This document shows positions 10,802-21,827 of a stretch of DNA of 64,000 nt, in pieces. The notes beneath the pieces were generated by a model. That model ran no database searches. It was not told the DNA's origin and saw only the letters and a program-made list of their open reading frames with translations. This DNA is from Hygrocybe punicea. Its lineage: Eukaryota > Basidiomycota > Agaricomycetes > Agaricales > Hygrophoraceae. Location: assembly GCA_963556145.1 (NCBI GenBank), contig OY744461.1, positions 930,001 to 994,000 of the forward strand. The letters run 5' to 3'. Each line of letters opens with the position of its first letter. The first letter of the stretch is position 1. A program made the position numbers and the translations under genes.

Positions 10802-13393
10802 CTACAGAAATATCTTTCCTTCTATAAATTGGCCTGCTGCCACATCTAGCTTCTGAGCCAAACGCAGTGACCTTCCATGCCTCGGAATGGATTCGTACCA
10901 CTTGCCAGCAGTCCTGCATGGGGCCTTGTTCTGCCAGATGAGTTTGAGACGTTTCTGAAACCAGTCCTCAGTAGCAGGAGTCCAGTGGCCAGCGTTGAAA
11001 AGACTCTTCTGCCAAGTCGAGTGCTTTGGCCACCAGGAAAGATGGGAGACCTGCTGGTTCGATCCTTCATCACATTGAATTAATACATGACCCACTGAAT
11101 CCAGAGAGGGTGGGTACCTACCAGTATAAACTCTGTATATGCCACATATGAGGTCAAGCTCATCGTCATTGAGGATATCGTCACAGAAAATGGTGTCATC
11201 TGTAAAATGGAATATTTGTCCCTTGGAGGAGGCAACATCGGAGGGGCCGGTAAGAATGCATCTGGGGCCAATGAATTCCATTGCAAGGCGCCAGACAATA
11301 CCACCCTTGAGGATGGCTGCACGTGCACGTGAAGAATGGAGAAAATGGTCCCGAGCTGCTTCATAAGCGGCATAATCAGCAGCATCAGGCTGATAACTGA
11401 TTGGATGCACACCAAGAGAGACGGGAGGTGGTGGAGGGCCTGTCGGTGGAGGTGAAAATGCGTGGCAAGGATTAAGAGTATTGAACGGAATTTCTTGTCC
11501 CATGAGATACCGAACAGCTTCTGTAATATCTCTGCATGAGCGGAGGCATTGTATAGCAGTAACCGGACTATCTACTGTGAGCAGCCAATCAATACCCTTG
11601 GTAGCCTTTGTAGCGTAAATGAAATATAATTTTTTCGCTGTATTGCCTACCATGTCCTTCGGCTCAATTGTCAGATAATGGTCCTGTCTTTCACGCAATG
11701 GAAAAAGACTGGATGAACTGAGATCCCATGGCATGGCTGATGAGCTGTCCACTGGTTCATGGAGTAGACATGTGACGAAGTTGAAGATTGGGCCTTTGTA
11801 TTTCAAAGCCACTTGAGGGTGAGGGTCCTGCAAAATATTGAGAGTCCATTCCCATTCAGCATCCGACGGTGTAGGACCCTCAAAGTAGGTAGTGTCGTCC
11901 CAATCAAATCCAAAACGATTGTAAAGACAGCTGTCAAGCGTGCTTAGAAATTTAGGAGCTGTGGCATCCGTGTGGCGGTTGCCGACACCATGAATAGACA
12001 GTACGTCTTGCTGCCAGTGTTCCGTGGGAAGTGGACCCACCGGTATCGATTGGCTCTCCATTTGACCAGTGGGTTGCCCCATCTCACCTTCTTCCAAGGC
12101 GGGATCATTGTATTTGCCATCATAGTCATTGTTACCAAATGGGTCTTCATTGTCTGGTGCATCAGGCTTGAATTCGTTACAGATATCCCATTCCCGATCA
12201 AAAGCATTATACCGCATATGTTCCGCTGGCTTTTCTTCCCAAAGATCCTCTATCTCTCTGAAATTGACTCTCGTTCTGAGGCGAAAGCCATCCGTTTCCA
12301 GCCAGCGGAAGACAGCAGCCCCTCTCTTCCCCGGTGCATGATAGTGCTCACTTTCCTTCTGGCGAGCCAAGCGAGCGGCTTTTTCTTGTGCAGTCTCAAC
12401 GGCAGCAATTCTCTCGTGGCGTACCACTTGTCAAACAAAGAACTCCTGCCAAGTTTCTCCATATTTCTGGCGAGAGCCTGGGTTTGGTTTAGGAAATTTC
12501 TCTGGGGAGGGTGTTACATCGACGGTAGCACCAGATGGTGTCGGAGGCAACTGCTCCAACTCCCGCTGTTGTAATGCAGCCTGGACTTGTGCACTGTTAG
12601 GTAAGTATTTTGCCACCTCGGGTTGCGGCGATGTGCGTAGGGGCTTGTTGAGGGTGCTCCATACGAACCAGATAGGGATGCAGGCTCTGATAAGTCTTGG
12701 GAGGTGTCCTAACCATTTGCATTCATGTACATCTATGACAACGCCTACTTTCGGAACACTGTCGGTGAAGTCGGCAATTGGTGAATCTCGCAGTTGTTGG
12801 ACCCACTCTGGGTGGATCTTGGCTTCATCAATGAGTATCTTCACCCACTTAGGGTCGTCACCATATAGTTCATGATTCGTTATGAAAAATGAGATGCCCA
12901 TCAAACACCATGCCATCAATGGTATGAAAGCATCTCGCGAGGTCATTGCACACTTTCTGGCAGCGTGTTCACGTGTATGAAGGTGGCAGTAGCCATACGT
13001 GTGTGGAAGGGGGAAACATTTGGATTCAAGTGAAAAATAGGCCGGGGCTCATGCCAGCAATTCCTGAGCGACCACAAGGAGAGCAGTTTCAAGATCACGC
13101 CATTTTTGTTGGACAGCAACTGATAATTGGAAGGGAATACTGACGCATTCAATAGGTAGCGACTTGTAATTACAAACTAGATGCTGTATTAGTGGATGAT
13201 CCCATCGGACTGAATGGGGCACAAATGGGAGCTGTATAAAGTCATTGCAGGCCCAGTTCATCTTATAGGTCCATTCTGGAGATGGATCGTCACGGCCAAA
13301 GTTGTGGGAACTGGGGAAGGCGGCTAAGGGACCTGCATTCAGGGAGGTGATCACAAAGTTATCGAGGAGGAAAGTTTTGAAGGTCGACTCCAT
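10802..13393 (-). pseudogene. large uncharacterised protein, two in-frame TGA codons
   Basis: One frame runs 864 codons from the ATG at 13393 (MESTFKTFLLDNF) to the stop at 10802, without introns, broken only by TGA at 13051-13049 and 12433-12431. The three open segments are collinear and in the same frame, so this was one protein. Visible features are tryptophan-rich blocks, a charged stretch EKAARLARQKE and acidic segments. I recognise it only as resembling large hypothetical proteins that are multicopy in Agaricomycetes; the function is unknown. It lies tail-to-tail with the hAT gene, so it could be cargo, but nothing proves that. Confidence 0.7.
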
Positions 13394-13519
13394 CTGACAG
13401 CACTTTTTGAGTTAATAGAATAGGTGCAAAAAAAATGGTACATACAGATATGGATGCCAAGGAGGGAAGAATCAGTCAATGTAAGATGGAGCCCAAGGAC
13501 AAGAAATGATGGAACACCG

Positions 13520-14020
13520 AGCTCGCTGGGACTTCATATAGGTGAATGAGAATGGATTGACTGATGGCAGCACCCAAGCCAAGGCTGAAGGGAGTCTAGA
13601 GCTCACTGATAGCTTGTATGAGCCAGTGAGTGCAGAACGAGGGAATGTCTGAGCCAGGGGTCCTGGAGCTTGCTGGTACTGTGTACAGGCGAATGAGAAC
13701 GTAGTTAGCATGCCTGAATGAAGATTTGGCTGAGAGCCCACGTGTATTGTACGGGCAAACGAGGACAGGCGTCTAAGCCAAGAGGGCCTGGAGCTCACTG
13801 GTACTTTGTATGGGCGAACGAGAATGTAGTAAGCATGCCCAAACGAAGATTTGCCTGGAGCCCGCGTGTACTTTGTACGGGTGAACGAGGATGGATTGAG
13901 GGAACGAGGGAGTGCCTGAGCCAAGATAAAAGCTCGCTTGTACTTTGTACAGGCGAACAATGAGTCTCTAGGAATACTCACTAGTACTTTGTACAGGTGA
14001 GTGATGACAAACAGTAAATA
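13520..14020. repeat. degenerate tandem repeat
   Basis: Imperfect units share GTACTTTGTACGGGCGAACG-like cores and CCTGGAGCTC; two units start at 13672 and 13787 (about 115 bases apart). Long ORFs on both strands come from the repeat. Confidence 0.6.
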
Positions 14021-14040
14021 CAAAATAATTATATATGTGA

Positions 14041-14179
14041 CACTACAAATTGCCTTTTTTGGACGGTTAACCATGGTTTAGCCGTTGCCACAACGGTCCG
14101 GTCCAGCTAATAACCCATATATGGGTTAGCCATTGTTAGCCATAGCCGAGCTGAGCCGGACCGCACCATGGCAACACTA
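14041..14179. mobile_element. orphan hAT-type terminus
   Basis: The segment ends ...CCATGGCAACACTA, whose complement TAGTGTTGCCATGG is a hAT-like inverted repeat and shares its first 12 bases with the left end of the element at 32902. Subterminal GGTTAGCC/GGCTAACC motifs and the palindrome TAACCCATATATGGGTTA (14107-14124) support a transposon end. No matching left end was found in the window. Confidence 0.55.
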
Positions 14180-14400
14180 CTTAGCAGTGTTGTCTTAGTA
14201 GTAAGCAACAATGAAAACTGCTCTTCTCTCCTTTTGAAACCACCTCCCAGTTAAGTTGATTGTTGCTGGAGCCCGCTGCAGAAGCGATCTGTAACAAATA
14301 CGGTGGGCTTTACAGCGCTTTTCACTTCTGTATGGAATCACAAAAAAATAAAATATCTTTGTTCTTGTTTGTCTGGGACTCAGACCCCAGAAACGTTGCC

Positions 14401-15457
14401 ATGTACCATCCCGTATCATGGGATCTCAAAGCTCGTATTCCCATCCTGGCACGAAAGGGTTGGAAAGTCAAGGAGATCTGTGATCTCCTTGGCATCAAGA
14501 AGTCTCTCGTCTATCAAACTCTCGACTATGATTGGTACTATGGGGTTCCTTATAATCCTCATGCATGTCGATCTGGCAGGCATCGGATTCTCTCTCACCA
14601 AGATCTCAAGCTCATTGTCACACTCTTGCACAGCAGGCACTGCATTTACCTTGATGAGATTCAGTCCAAGCTGTACAACCAACATGGCGTCCTGGTTTCC
14701 ATACTGACAATCCTGCATACCCTATGTCGTCTTCATTACTCCCGAAAATGTGTTTCTGCTCAAGTGTTAGAAAGAAATGATTTGCTCCGTTCAGCATTCA
14801 TGAACAGGATTGCTGATGAAGTACCTAACCCAGACATGTTGATTTTTATTGATGAAGCTGCCCGAAACAAGAAGATGTCGGCACGTATACGAGGCTGGTC
14901 AATGGTCAGGCAGAGATGTGTGCAAAGGTGTTGTTTTGTTCGTGGGCAGAGGTTCTCCATCCTTCCTATCCTAACACTTGATGGCATCATCACGTATGAT
15001 GTTATTCCAGGATCTGTCACCTCTGAACGGTTTTTACAGTTTCTTCAAGAGCTTGTTGTGCGTTTCTTTTGATTTGTTCAGTATTAGAGTATGGACTCAC
15101 GCAGAGCTTAGATTCCCCTTACCAATCCATATCCAGGGCCTCAAAGTGTCATTATCTTAGACAATTGCAATATCCACCACTCTGAGGAAGTGCGTGCACT
15201 TGTTGAAGATGAAGCCCATAAGTCTTTTCTCAACTCGCTGAATGTATTGCTCAAATGGTGTATTAGAATGTAAACTCATTTTCCTTCCCCCATACTCACC
15301 AGACTTGAATCCGATAGAGCAGGCTTTTGCTGTGATCAAGAGTTATTTGAGACGATACTGGCAGGACTTCTCGTTTTCTATAATAGACCGAGCGTGTCAA
15401 AACATCACTTCTGACAAGGCTTGGGGCTTCTTCTGTGCTTCTGGATACATTGTGTAG
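14401..15457 (+). CDS. Tc1/mariner-type (DDE) transposase, possibly decayed
   Basis: The start ATG is at 14401. The N-terminus has a helix-turn-helix (ICDLLGIKKSLVYQTL). The DDE core shows FIDEAA, then ILDNCNIHHSEEV, then PPYSPDLNPIEQAF, all diagnostic of the Tc1/mariner/IS630 DDE superfamily. A first intron is likely near 15054-15080 (LQELV, GTGCGT donor). The junction between the second and third motif blocks (15210-15270) has no clean canonical splice in frame, so the gene may be frame-broken there. Terminal repeats were not identified. Bases 14312-14376, just upstream, reappear inverted at 37339-38026, so the 5' region belongs to a repeat family. Confidence 0.75.
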
Positions 15458-15636
15458 TTTCATTCATGTGGTGTCTCAAGTGGTCGAATGAAAGAATCAA
15501 ATAACATTGACTGACAAAACTACATGATTTGATGACAAGGACAGTGCGAATGCTAAAAATGAGGACAACGAAGTGAACGAAATAGGCCAAAGAGGACAGA
15601 CAACACAACTTAGAAATTAAACACAATTGGGTGAAT

Positions 15637-17762
15637 TTACAAGGAATCACCAAAATCCTCACCATCAAGAACCGGCATATAACCTGTGGGAATAGGCACC
15701 ATATCGCTTTGCGCGTCACAATAGTAGTACCAATCGAAGTCGGTAGGTTCACAATTACCCTTCATAATCTTGGGCCCATAAAGTCGCATGGCGCCACCAT
15801 CATAGAACCTTTTCTCAAAGCGTACTTTTTTGTTAGGTGGCTTGGAGGGGGTAGGAGAAGAAGTGCAAGTGTCTGGTTTACGTTTTGCAGCTGGGCTGTT
15901 CCACCATTGCAACGAGTTCTGTTTGAGGCGAATGACATCTCCTGCGTTTATTCCAACATCCTTGAGGGCAGCATCATCTACGAGATGCAGAATATTGGGG
16001 CCATATCCCATTTGCTTGAGATGCTGTTCATATACAGAGGCATTTGAAATTCCGAGATGGCATTCGGCATATTTGAGGAAGTGTGGAAGTTTTGATGGGG
16101 TATTGATAATTGGTGCAAGTGCTGTAGACAAGTCGGCAGAGTCGGGGGAGTGAATCAGTGTAGCAGGGCATTTACCGGTAGGTGCTTGAGCAATTGTTGC
16201 AATGCTTGACAAAATCTGTGAGATATGGGCTAGTGCCGAATCACCAGACATGTTGGCAGCGGAGGATGACAAGGAGGTTGTTGATTCAGAGCGATGACGT
16301 GCTGTGATGGATGATTTATGATTGGCAGAATCAAATGTTGCTGTCGATGGGGGATGTGTTACAGATGCTGTCCCGTCATACTAGTTTGTAGGTTAGTAGC
16401 ATATGGGCTGCTGTTGACATAGCACTTACCATAGCGCGAGCCCATTCTTTCATCATGAACGGCGTCAACGGTGTAGACTCTGCAGTGAGAGGATCTATGT
16501 AGGTATACCCGGCATCGTGGTCATTTGCGAAGCGCTTCTCAAGTAATCCTCGCAGGCGAGCCAACTCAAGGTCAATCTTTGAAAGTCCGGTGGTATTCTG
16601 ATAAAAGTGTTAGATGGTAGATAGATTGGCATTTACAACTCACATCTATATCATCCCCATCATCTTCGTTATCATCACTTTCACCCTCAGAACCGAGCAA
16701 TATATTCTGTTACAATGTGAGAATCAGTGAGATACATATTTGACACATATATGCAGCTCCGTACCTTTTTTGCCATCTTCTCGACATCATTCATGTCAAC
16801 GAGGATTGTAACTGCTTTGGTCGGTTTCTTCTCAATGATCTTATTGACAACATCCTGGTATTCTGCAAAGTTGACAACATCACATGCATCTCCTTTGCTT
16901 TGGTCAAAATCTCAGTTCCTATGACGTGACAAATGCACTTTTATTATTTGCGTGATTGAGGCTGCGCGGCTGCGCAAATTGGAACCGCGCGGTTTCACAA
17001 CTTCCTTTTTTAGCAATGCTGTTATATTTACTTACAGTTTGGGGAGATTACCAGGTTCATTTTACATTCTACCAGCATACTTAGATACTTTTAGTCAACT
17101 ATTAACTACATTTCAGCAAGGCTTGTAGAGCATAAAGGAGCCTTAGTGAGAAGGAGAACTCAGTGGCCGCCTCGCTTGGTTTTCTCATTTTGGGCAAGCG
17201 TCGTGATGGCAAGATTTGATTGCATGATCTGATCGTTGGGTCCAGGCCATCACGATGGCAGCAAATCAAATTGGATATCACATGAGCCTCGCAACCAAAA
17301 AAGGCAGGTCGTTGATTTCTCTCTTATGCTGAGAGTGAGACTGCTCCTTGCTGAAATGTAGTTAATAGTTGACTAAAAGTATCTAAGTATGCTGGTAGAA
17401 TGTAAAATGAACCTTGTAATCTCCCTGAACTGCAAGTAAATATAACAGCATTGCTAAAAAAGGAAGTTGTGAAACCGCACAGCCTCAATCGCGCAAATAA
17501 TAAAAGTGCATTTGTCACGTCATAAGTTCCAGCCTAGCTTTATTCACTAATGCACTCACTTGGCAGGTGGGACCTGTATCTTGCAGCAATAACGCCTGCG
17601 TTCTGAAACTTGAAACTTGTTGTTGATGTGGTGCTTTGCTAAGACCGTGTTGAGAAGCCCAATGTAGTTCGCCTTCGTAGCACAGAAGTTATGGGTGAAT
17701 TCCTTCATCCTTAGATCCTTCTTCGTGGATTTCTTCTTTCCTGAGCCTGATGCTGCATCAGC
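15637..17762 (-). pseudogene. SAM-like domain protein of unknown function, interrupted
   Basis: The exons read leftwards from about 17762 (GSGKKKSTKKDLRMKEF) through DILVDMNDVEK-like segments to the stop at 15637. The C-terminal part has a SAM-like helical domain (YGPNILHLVDDAALKDVGIN and GDVIRLK), followed by WWNS. Several short introns (16391-16430, 16600-16650, 16709-16765 regions) splice cleanly. A 605-base foldback element (16920-17524) is inserted upstream of the exon encoding ACDVVNFAEY, and no frame-consistent splice rejoins the flanking exons, so the gene is probably broken. No upstream start was found. It resembles multicopy Agaricomycete proteins of unknown function; a protein or DNA scaffold role would be guesswork. 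Confidence 0.6.
16920..17524. mobile_element. foldback element with 6-base target duplication
   Basis: The terminal inverted repeats begin TATGACGTGACAAATGCAC, and the arms pair over about 190 bases. AGTTCC occurs directly before (16914-16919) and directly after (17525-17530), a 6-base target duplication. The central part (17130-17330) is unpaired and noncoding. Confidence 0.85.
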
Positions 17763-17829
17763 AAAATCCGGGGTCCTTTTTGAAACCCTTGAGACCCTGT
17801 TTCAAGATGCGAAAGAAGCAAAAGATGCG

Positions 17830-18075
17830 GAAGATGTCCAAGCTCCCCCACCTTTTCCAAGGTAGGTCCCATTCCTTGGAAAAGGTGTTTCGTCTTGGAA
17901 AAGAGTCTCCACCTTGGAAAACTTGATCTACCTTGAGAAAACCAGGAGAAGGAGGTGAAAAGGACCCTCCTTTTTTCAAGAGGTTGGCCTTTTTCAAGTT
18001 CGACTGTCTCACGAAAAAGTTGCCCATTTTTTGAAAAAGTGGCTCAAGTTGTAAAAGTAGGTCCCCCTTTTCAAA
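17830..18075. repeat. purine-rich degenerate repeat
   Basis: Many imperfect copies of CTTGGAAAAGG and its complement CCTTTTCCAAGG are interspersed. The 89-codon reverse ORF over it is compositional. Confidence 0.5.
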
Positions 18076-18465
18076 CCGTTCTACCCTTTTCCGACAATAA
18101 AATTTTATTATTCAAAATGGCCCATTTGGGCGACAGGAGAACGGAGGGGATGGAAGGGACAAAGTTGGTGAGAAAAGAGGCTGGCTCATTGCATGTGCCA
18201 GTGATGGAAAAATAAAAGGATGGTGACACAAACATGGAAATGGTGGGGTAGTAGAAGACTTGAAGAACTAACTCGGAGGTAGTACTAGATGCAAAAGCAG
18301 CAGGTTGGGATGAGGAACAATGTGAAAGAAAGTCGCTGATGGGACAAGAAAGGATGGTGGTGCAGAAAGACGACAAAGAGGTGTGACTCAGAGGGGCATG
18401 GATTTCATGAGGATATTGCTAAAAGGAAATTAGATATGGTGTAAATGGTTGGGAATAACTCACCA

Positions 18466-20703
18466 TTATTCCATCGGAATGTCATTGTCACCATCAACAA
18501 TGTCATCATCTCCCTCCTCGGCCACCAAGTCTTCATCGCCATCCTCGAGTTCATAGTCAGATGAGTCCAACGAAGCACATAAAATCTCGACGGCATCAAT
18601 CTTCTTCTGCCTGGCATACAGACTCGCGCTCTCTAGAATTTTTGCCCACTGGCCCTCTTTGAGCTTCCCAATTAATTTTAGCAGGGACGACACTTTCTTG
18701 ACAAAGATGTCTTTGCCGTCAACTCTTTCAATACGATCGGCCCAATTTGTCTTCGAGAAGTATCCGGGCGGCCCACGAGGAATATGCTTCACACCGTCCT
18801 GATGGTACAACAGTGCACGTTTACTCTAATAAAGCAGAGATTGTGTAGTTGGGTGGATCAGGAAAAGTAGTTACATGAGCTTACTGCTTGTAGAGCTAGC
18901 ACCAGGGCCCCTACGGGTTTATTGGTCAAACGCTGAGCAAGATGGATACTTGAAATGGTGGAGATATGGGTAGAAAGAGTGGCCAACACAAGGGAAGACT
19001 GGAAAATTCCCTGGAAAAAAAAGTGGAAGGTGAGCATTGGCAGCCGAAACGAGATGTAGAAATGTCATACAATTGGCACTTGACCATCAGAGACTGTTTT
19101 GTAGTAGAATGGGCAGCTTCTATCATCATCGCCCAACATCCAAGTTACATAGGTAGCACAGGCTTCGGGTGTGTCCAAGTCTAACTCGATGAACAGCTTT
19201 TCGAGCTGGTTCATGGCAGTCGAGGCGAATTTGTTGCGCCAGTCTGCCAAGCGATCATCAGCCTCAAAAACATTCAGTCTGAGATCCCTGTAAGAGGCGC
19301 AAAATATACGTACCAGTTTAGAAATGGTCCACAAAAGATCGTCCTTGAGCTGAGAGTGAAATCAGGGAAACTGGCATACCACGTTTGGTGGAGTTGTTCA
19401 TCGGTGGGCTGTTCCCATGGCGCCAAGGTGCCCATTAATTCGCGAAGCTGGGGTACGAATCTGCTGCGGAAGCCTTCCCGAACCACTGCCGGTAAATGGT
19501 TCATAGTAAGGTCGTCCTTTTTGACTTCACCGCCGCGAACGCCACGCTTAGCTTCCAGTGAGTCATGGCCGTCAAGATGGATCTTGACAAGAGAGCAAAT
19601 GCCCGGCTGTATCATGGTCAACGGGGATGGACTCGGACATGAAAGAAAAAGACAGCTAACCGTCGCTGGTTTCAACGTAGTGCCGCCACCATAGTAGCGG
19701 ACAGGCTTGTTGCTGGCAGCCTGAGAGAGGGCCAACCTTTCTTGCGTGTCGTCGCCATCACTGATGCCACCCAGCGCATTTTCATCATGTTCAGGGGTAG
19801 TTATCCTGTCACTGGTTGACATTGGGTGAGAAATGGTTGCCGGCGTTTTCCAGTTAGTACAAAGTCCTCCAATCTTGGCCATACTAGTAGCAGGCTTGCC
19901 CTTCTTCTTGAGTGGTGGTCTTGAAACAACATGACATTTAAATGAGAGAGTAAACCACTTGAAGTTAGAATGGCAGTATTCGTGAGATGACATAGTAAAA
20001 GACTTAGCGCTCACCCGTCAACATCACCATCAATGATTTTCCGCTTTTGGGTGGGCAGCTGATCATCATCAAGGTAGGCAAGGGCGTATTGGGCGATGAC
20101 TTCTTTCCTAAACTCAGTCTTCTTAGCTTTTTTTTCGACCCGCTTCCTCTCCCTCTCGGCGTCAGCATCGTTTGGCTCACAATCCTCCACCATTCCCTGC
20201 TTTGTTACTGTCCAAGCCTGCGCTGCCATTGAGGCTGCCACTGGGAAGGTAACCATTTTCTCCAAGTCTTCGTCAGTATCTGAAATCAATAAATTGACGT
20301 GGCACTTGGATAGGGCTTCTGAAAAGTCAGTGCAAGACATACCGTCCATTGCTGCCAAGTCCAACGCTGCTGCCTTTATCTCGGCCACTCTCTTTGCGGC
20401 TGCATTCTGGGCAACAGGCCTGGAAGTCTTTATTTTCGTGCTGACAGGTGGGTGGTCCGCAGTGCTGTCAATTAACCTGTCCTGATTATTCATCTCGTTT
20501 TCCTTCCTAGACATGCCCAGGATAGCCGCTGTCCTAGTGTCGGATAGCCTTTGCTTTTCCTGTTCTTTCAGTGCATTTGCAGCCGCAACTTTGGCAGAGG
20601 TCCTTCGGGGTTTAGGTTTGTTGGGTGCTCCAGGCATTGTATCACGTCCCGGCCTCAGGCTGAGGGTCATTTGAGGAACCACAGTTTGTTTTTTAGGGGG
20701 CAT
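18466..20703 (-). CDS. uncharacterised Agaricomycete protein, intact, 637 aa
   Basis: Seven exons join in frame with no stop: 20703-20015, 19919-19661, 19606-19380, 19349-19314, 19287-19071, 19010-18885 and 18825-18466. Introns are 26-95 bases with GT-AG ends. The start is the ATG at 20703 (MPPKKQTVV). The N-terminus is basic and low-complexity, with a charged helical stretch (ERERKRVEKKAKKTEFRKEV, a likely coiled coil). A middle globular part follows (LKIHLDGHDS-like segment, EADDRLADWRNKFA), and the tail is strongly acidic (ELEDGDEDLVAEEGDDD). No enzyme motif is visible. I recognise it only as resembling multicopy hypothetical proteins of mushrooms. An intact frame among decayed neighbours suggests recent arrival or selection. 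Confidence 0.75.
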
Positions 20704-20789
20704 TGAGGAAGTTGGCAGGAAATTGGTAGAATTTTGTGCAGCATACGTCTCCGTGATGAAGTCTTATATGAGTTTTCTGACAGCGGCTT

Positions 20790-21370
20790 TCAGACCCGGC
20801 TATTCCGAAGTCCGACGTCTTTGCGTCTGACTCCAACTTGAAGCCCAAGTCCGTGACTCGGACTCGGACTCTCCAAATTCACCACCCACCAATTGGTTTG
20901 CTGCACTCGGACACAATCCCTCTGGCTGCATTGCTCACGGCACTGCCAACTTATTCACACTCGGCTCTTTTTGTTGCCTTCCCAGACCCGGCTCTTCCGA
21001 AGTCCAACATCTTTGCGTACCACCCACCACCTGGCTTTTTTCACGACATGACTTCATTCTCATCCACTAGGTTTTCTATGCTTGGACACCATCCGTCTGA
21101 CTGCATTGCTCACAGCACTGCCAACTTATTCGCGCTTGGCTCTTTTTGTTGCCTTCCCAGACCCGGCTCTTCCGGAGTCCGGCATCTTTGCATACCACCC
21201 ACCACCTGTCTTTTTTCATGACACGACTTCATTCTCATCCACTAGGTTTTCTATGCTCGGACATTATCTGTCTGGCTGCATTGCTCACAGCACTGCCAAC
21301 TTATTTACGCTCGGCTCTTTTTGTTGCCTTCCCAGCTCCGTCCTTTGCCCAGCTTTTTTCAAGACATCAC
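20790..21370. repeat. 175-base tandem repeat, three to four copies
   Basis: TCTGGCTGCATTGCTCAC-type anchors start at 20921, 21096 and 21271, exactly 175 bases apart, with more than 90 percent similarity by eye. A diverged partial copy (CAGACCCGGCTATTCCGAAG) lies at 20791. The array sits in the upstream region of the intact gene at 18466-20703, so it may include its promoter. Confidence 0.85.
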
Positions 21371-21827
21371 GTTATGGTTGCGATATTACAACACCTTCAA
21401 GTTGTTCGCACCCTTGTAGGTTGACCCCACCCTTTCCCACACCCCGCAACTGATGCTCTTGTGCTTGCCCCTGCAGAGTCTTCTTTCTCGTTAGTCAACA
21501 CGATAACCGCTGCTTTATCCATCTGGGTTTTACATACTCTTCCACAATCTTCAACTTCTGCCCCTCTATCCCTTCTACCACTGCTTGCACGCTGCGCATA
21601 TTGGCCTCCAAGAGCTCACCTACCAACTCTGACTGTGGTAGTATAGTAGTCATCAAACGGTTAGTATAATATATATTCAACTCAGTATCTCTCATGTCAC
21701 TTATTTTGGACCATATTTTTTAATTGGGTTGTCTTCAAGGCTATTGTTGTCGGCTGTGTACAGGGCCATTGCTTGTCCATCGTGTGCTGTACTTTATCCC
21801 TCCTACTCTGAGTTCTCTTTATGCCAT

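Noticed and set aside
13472..14074. 200-codon reverse ORF over the tandem repeat
   Set aside because: Follows the repeat period; no recognisable protein.
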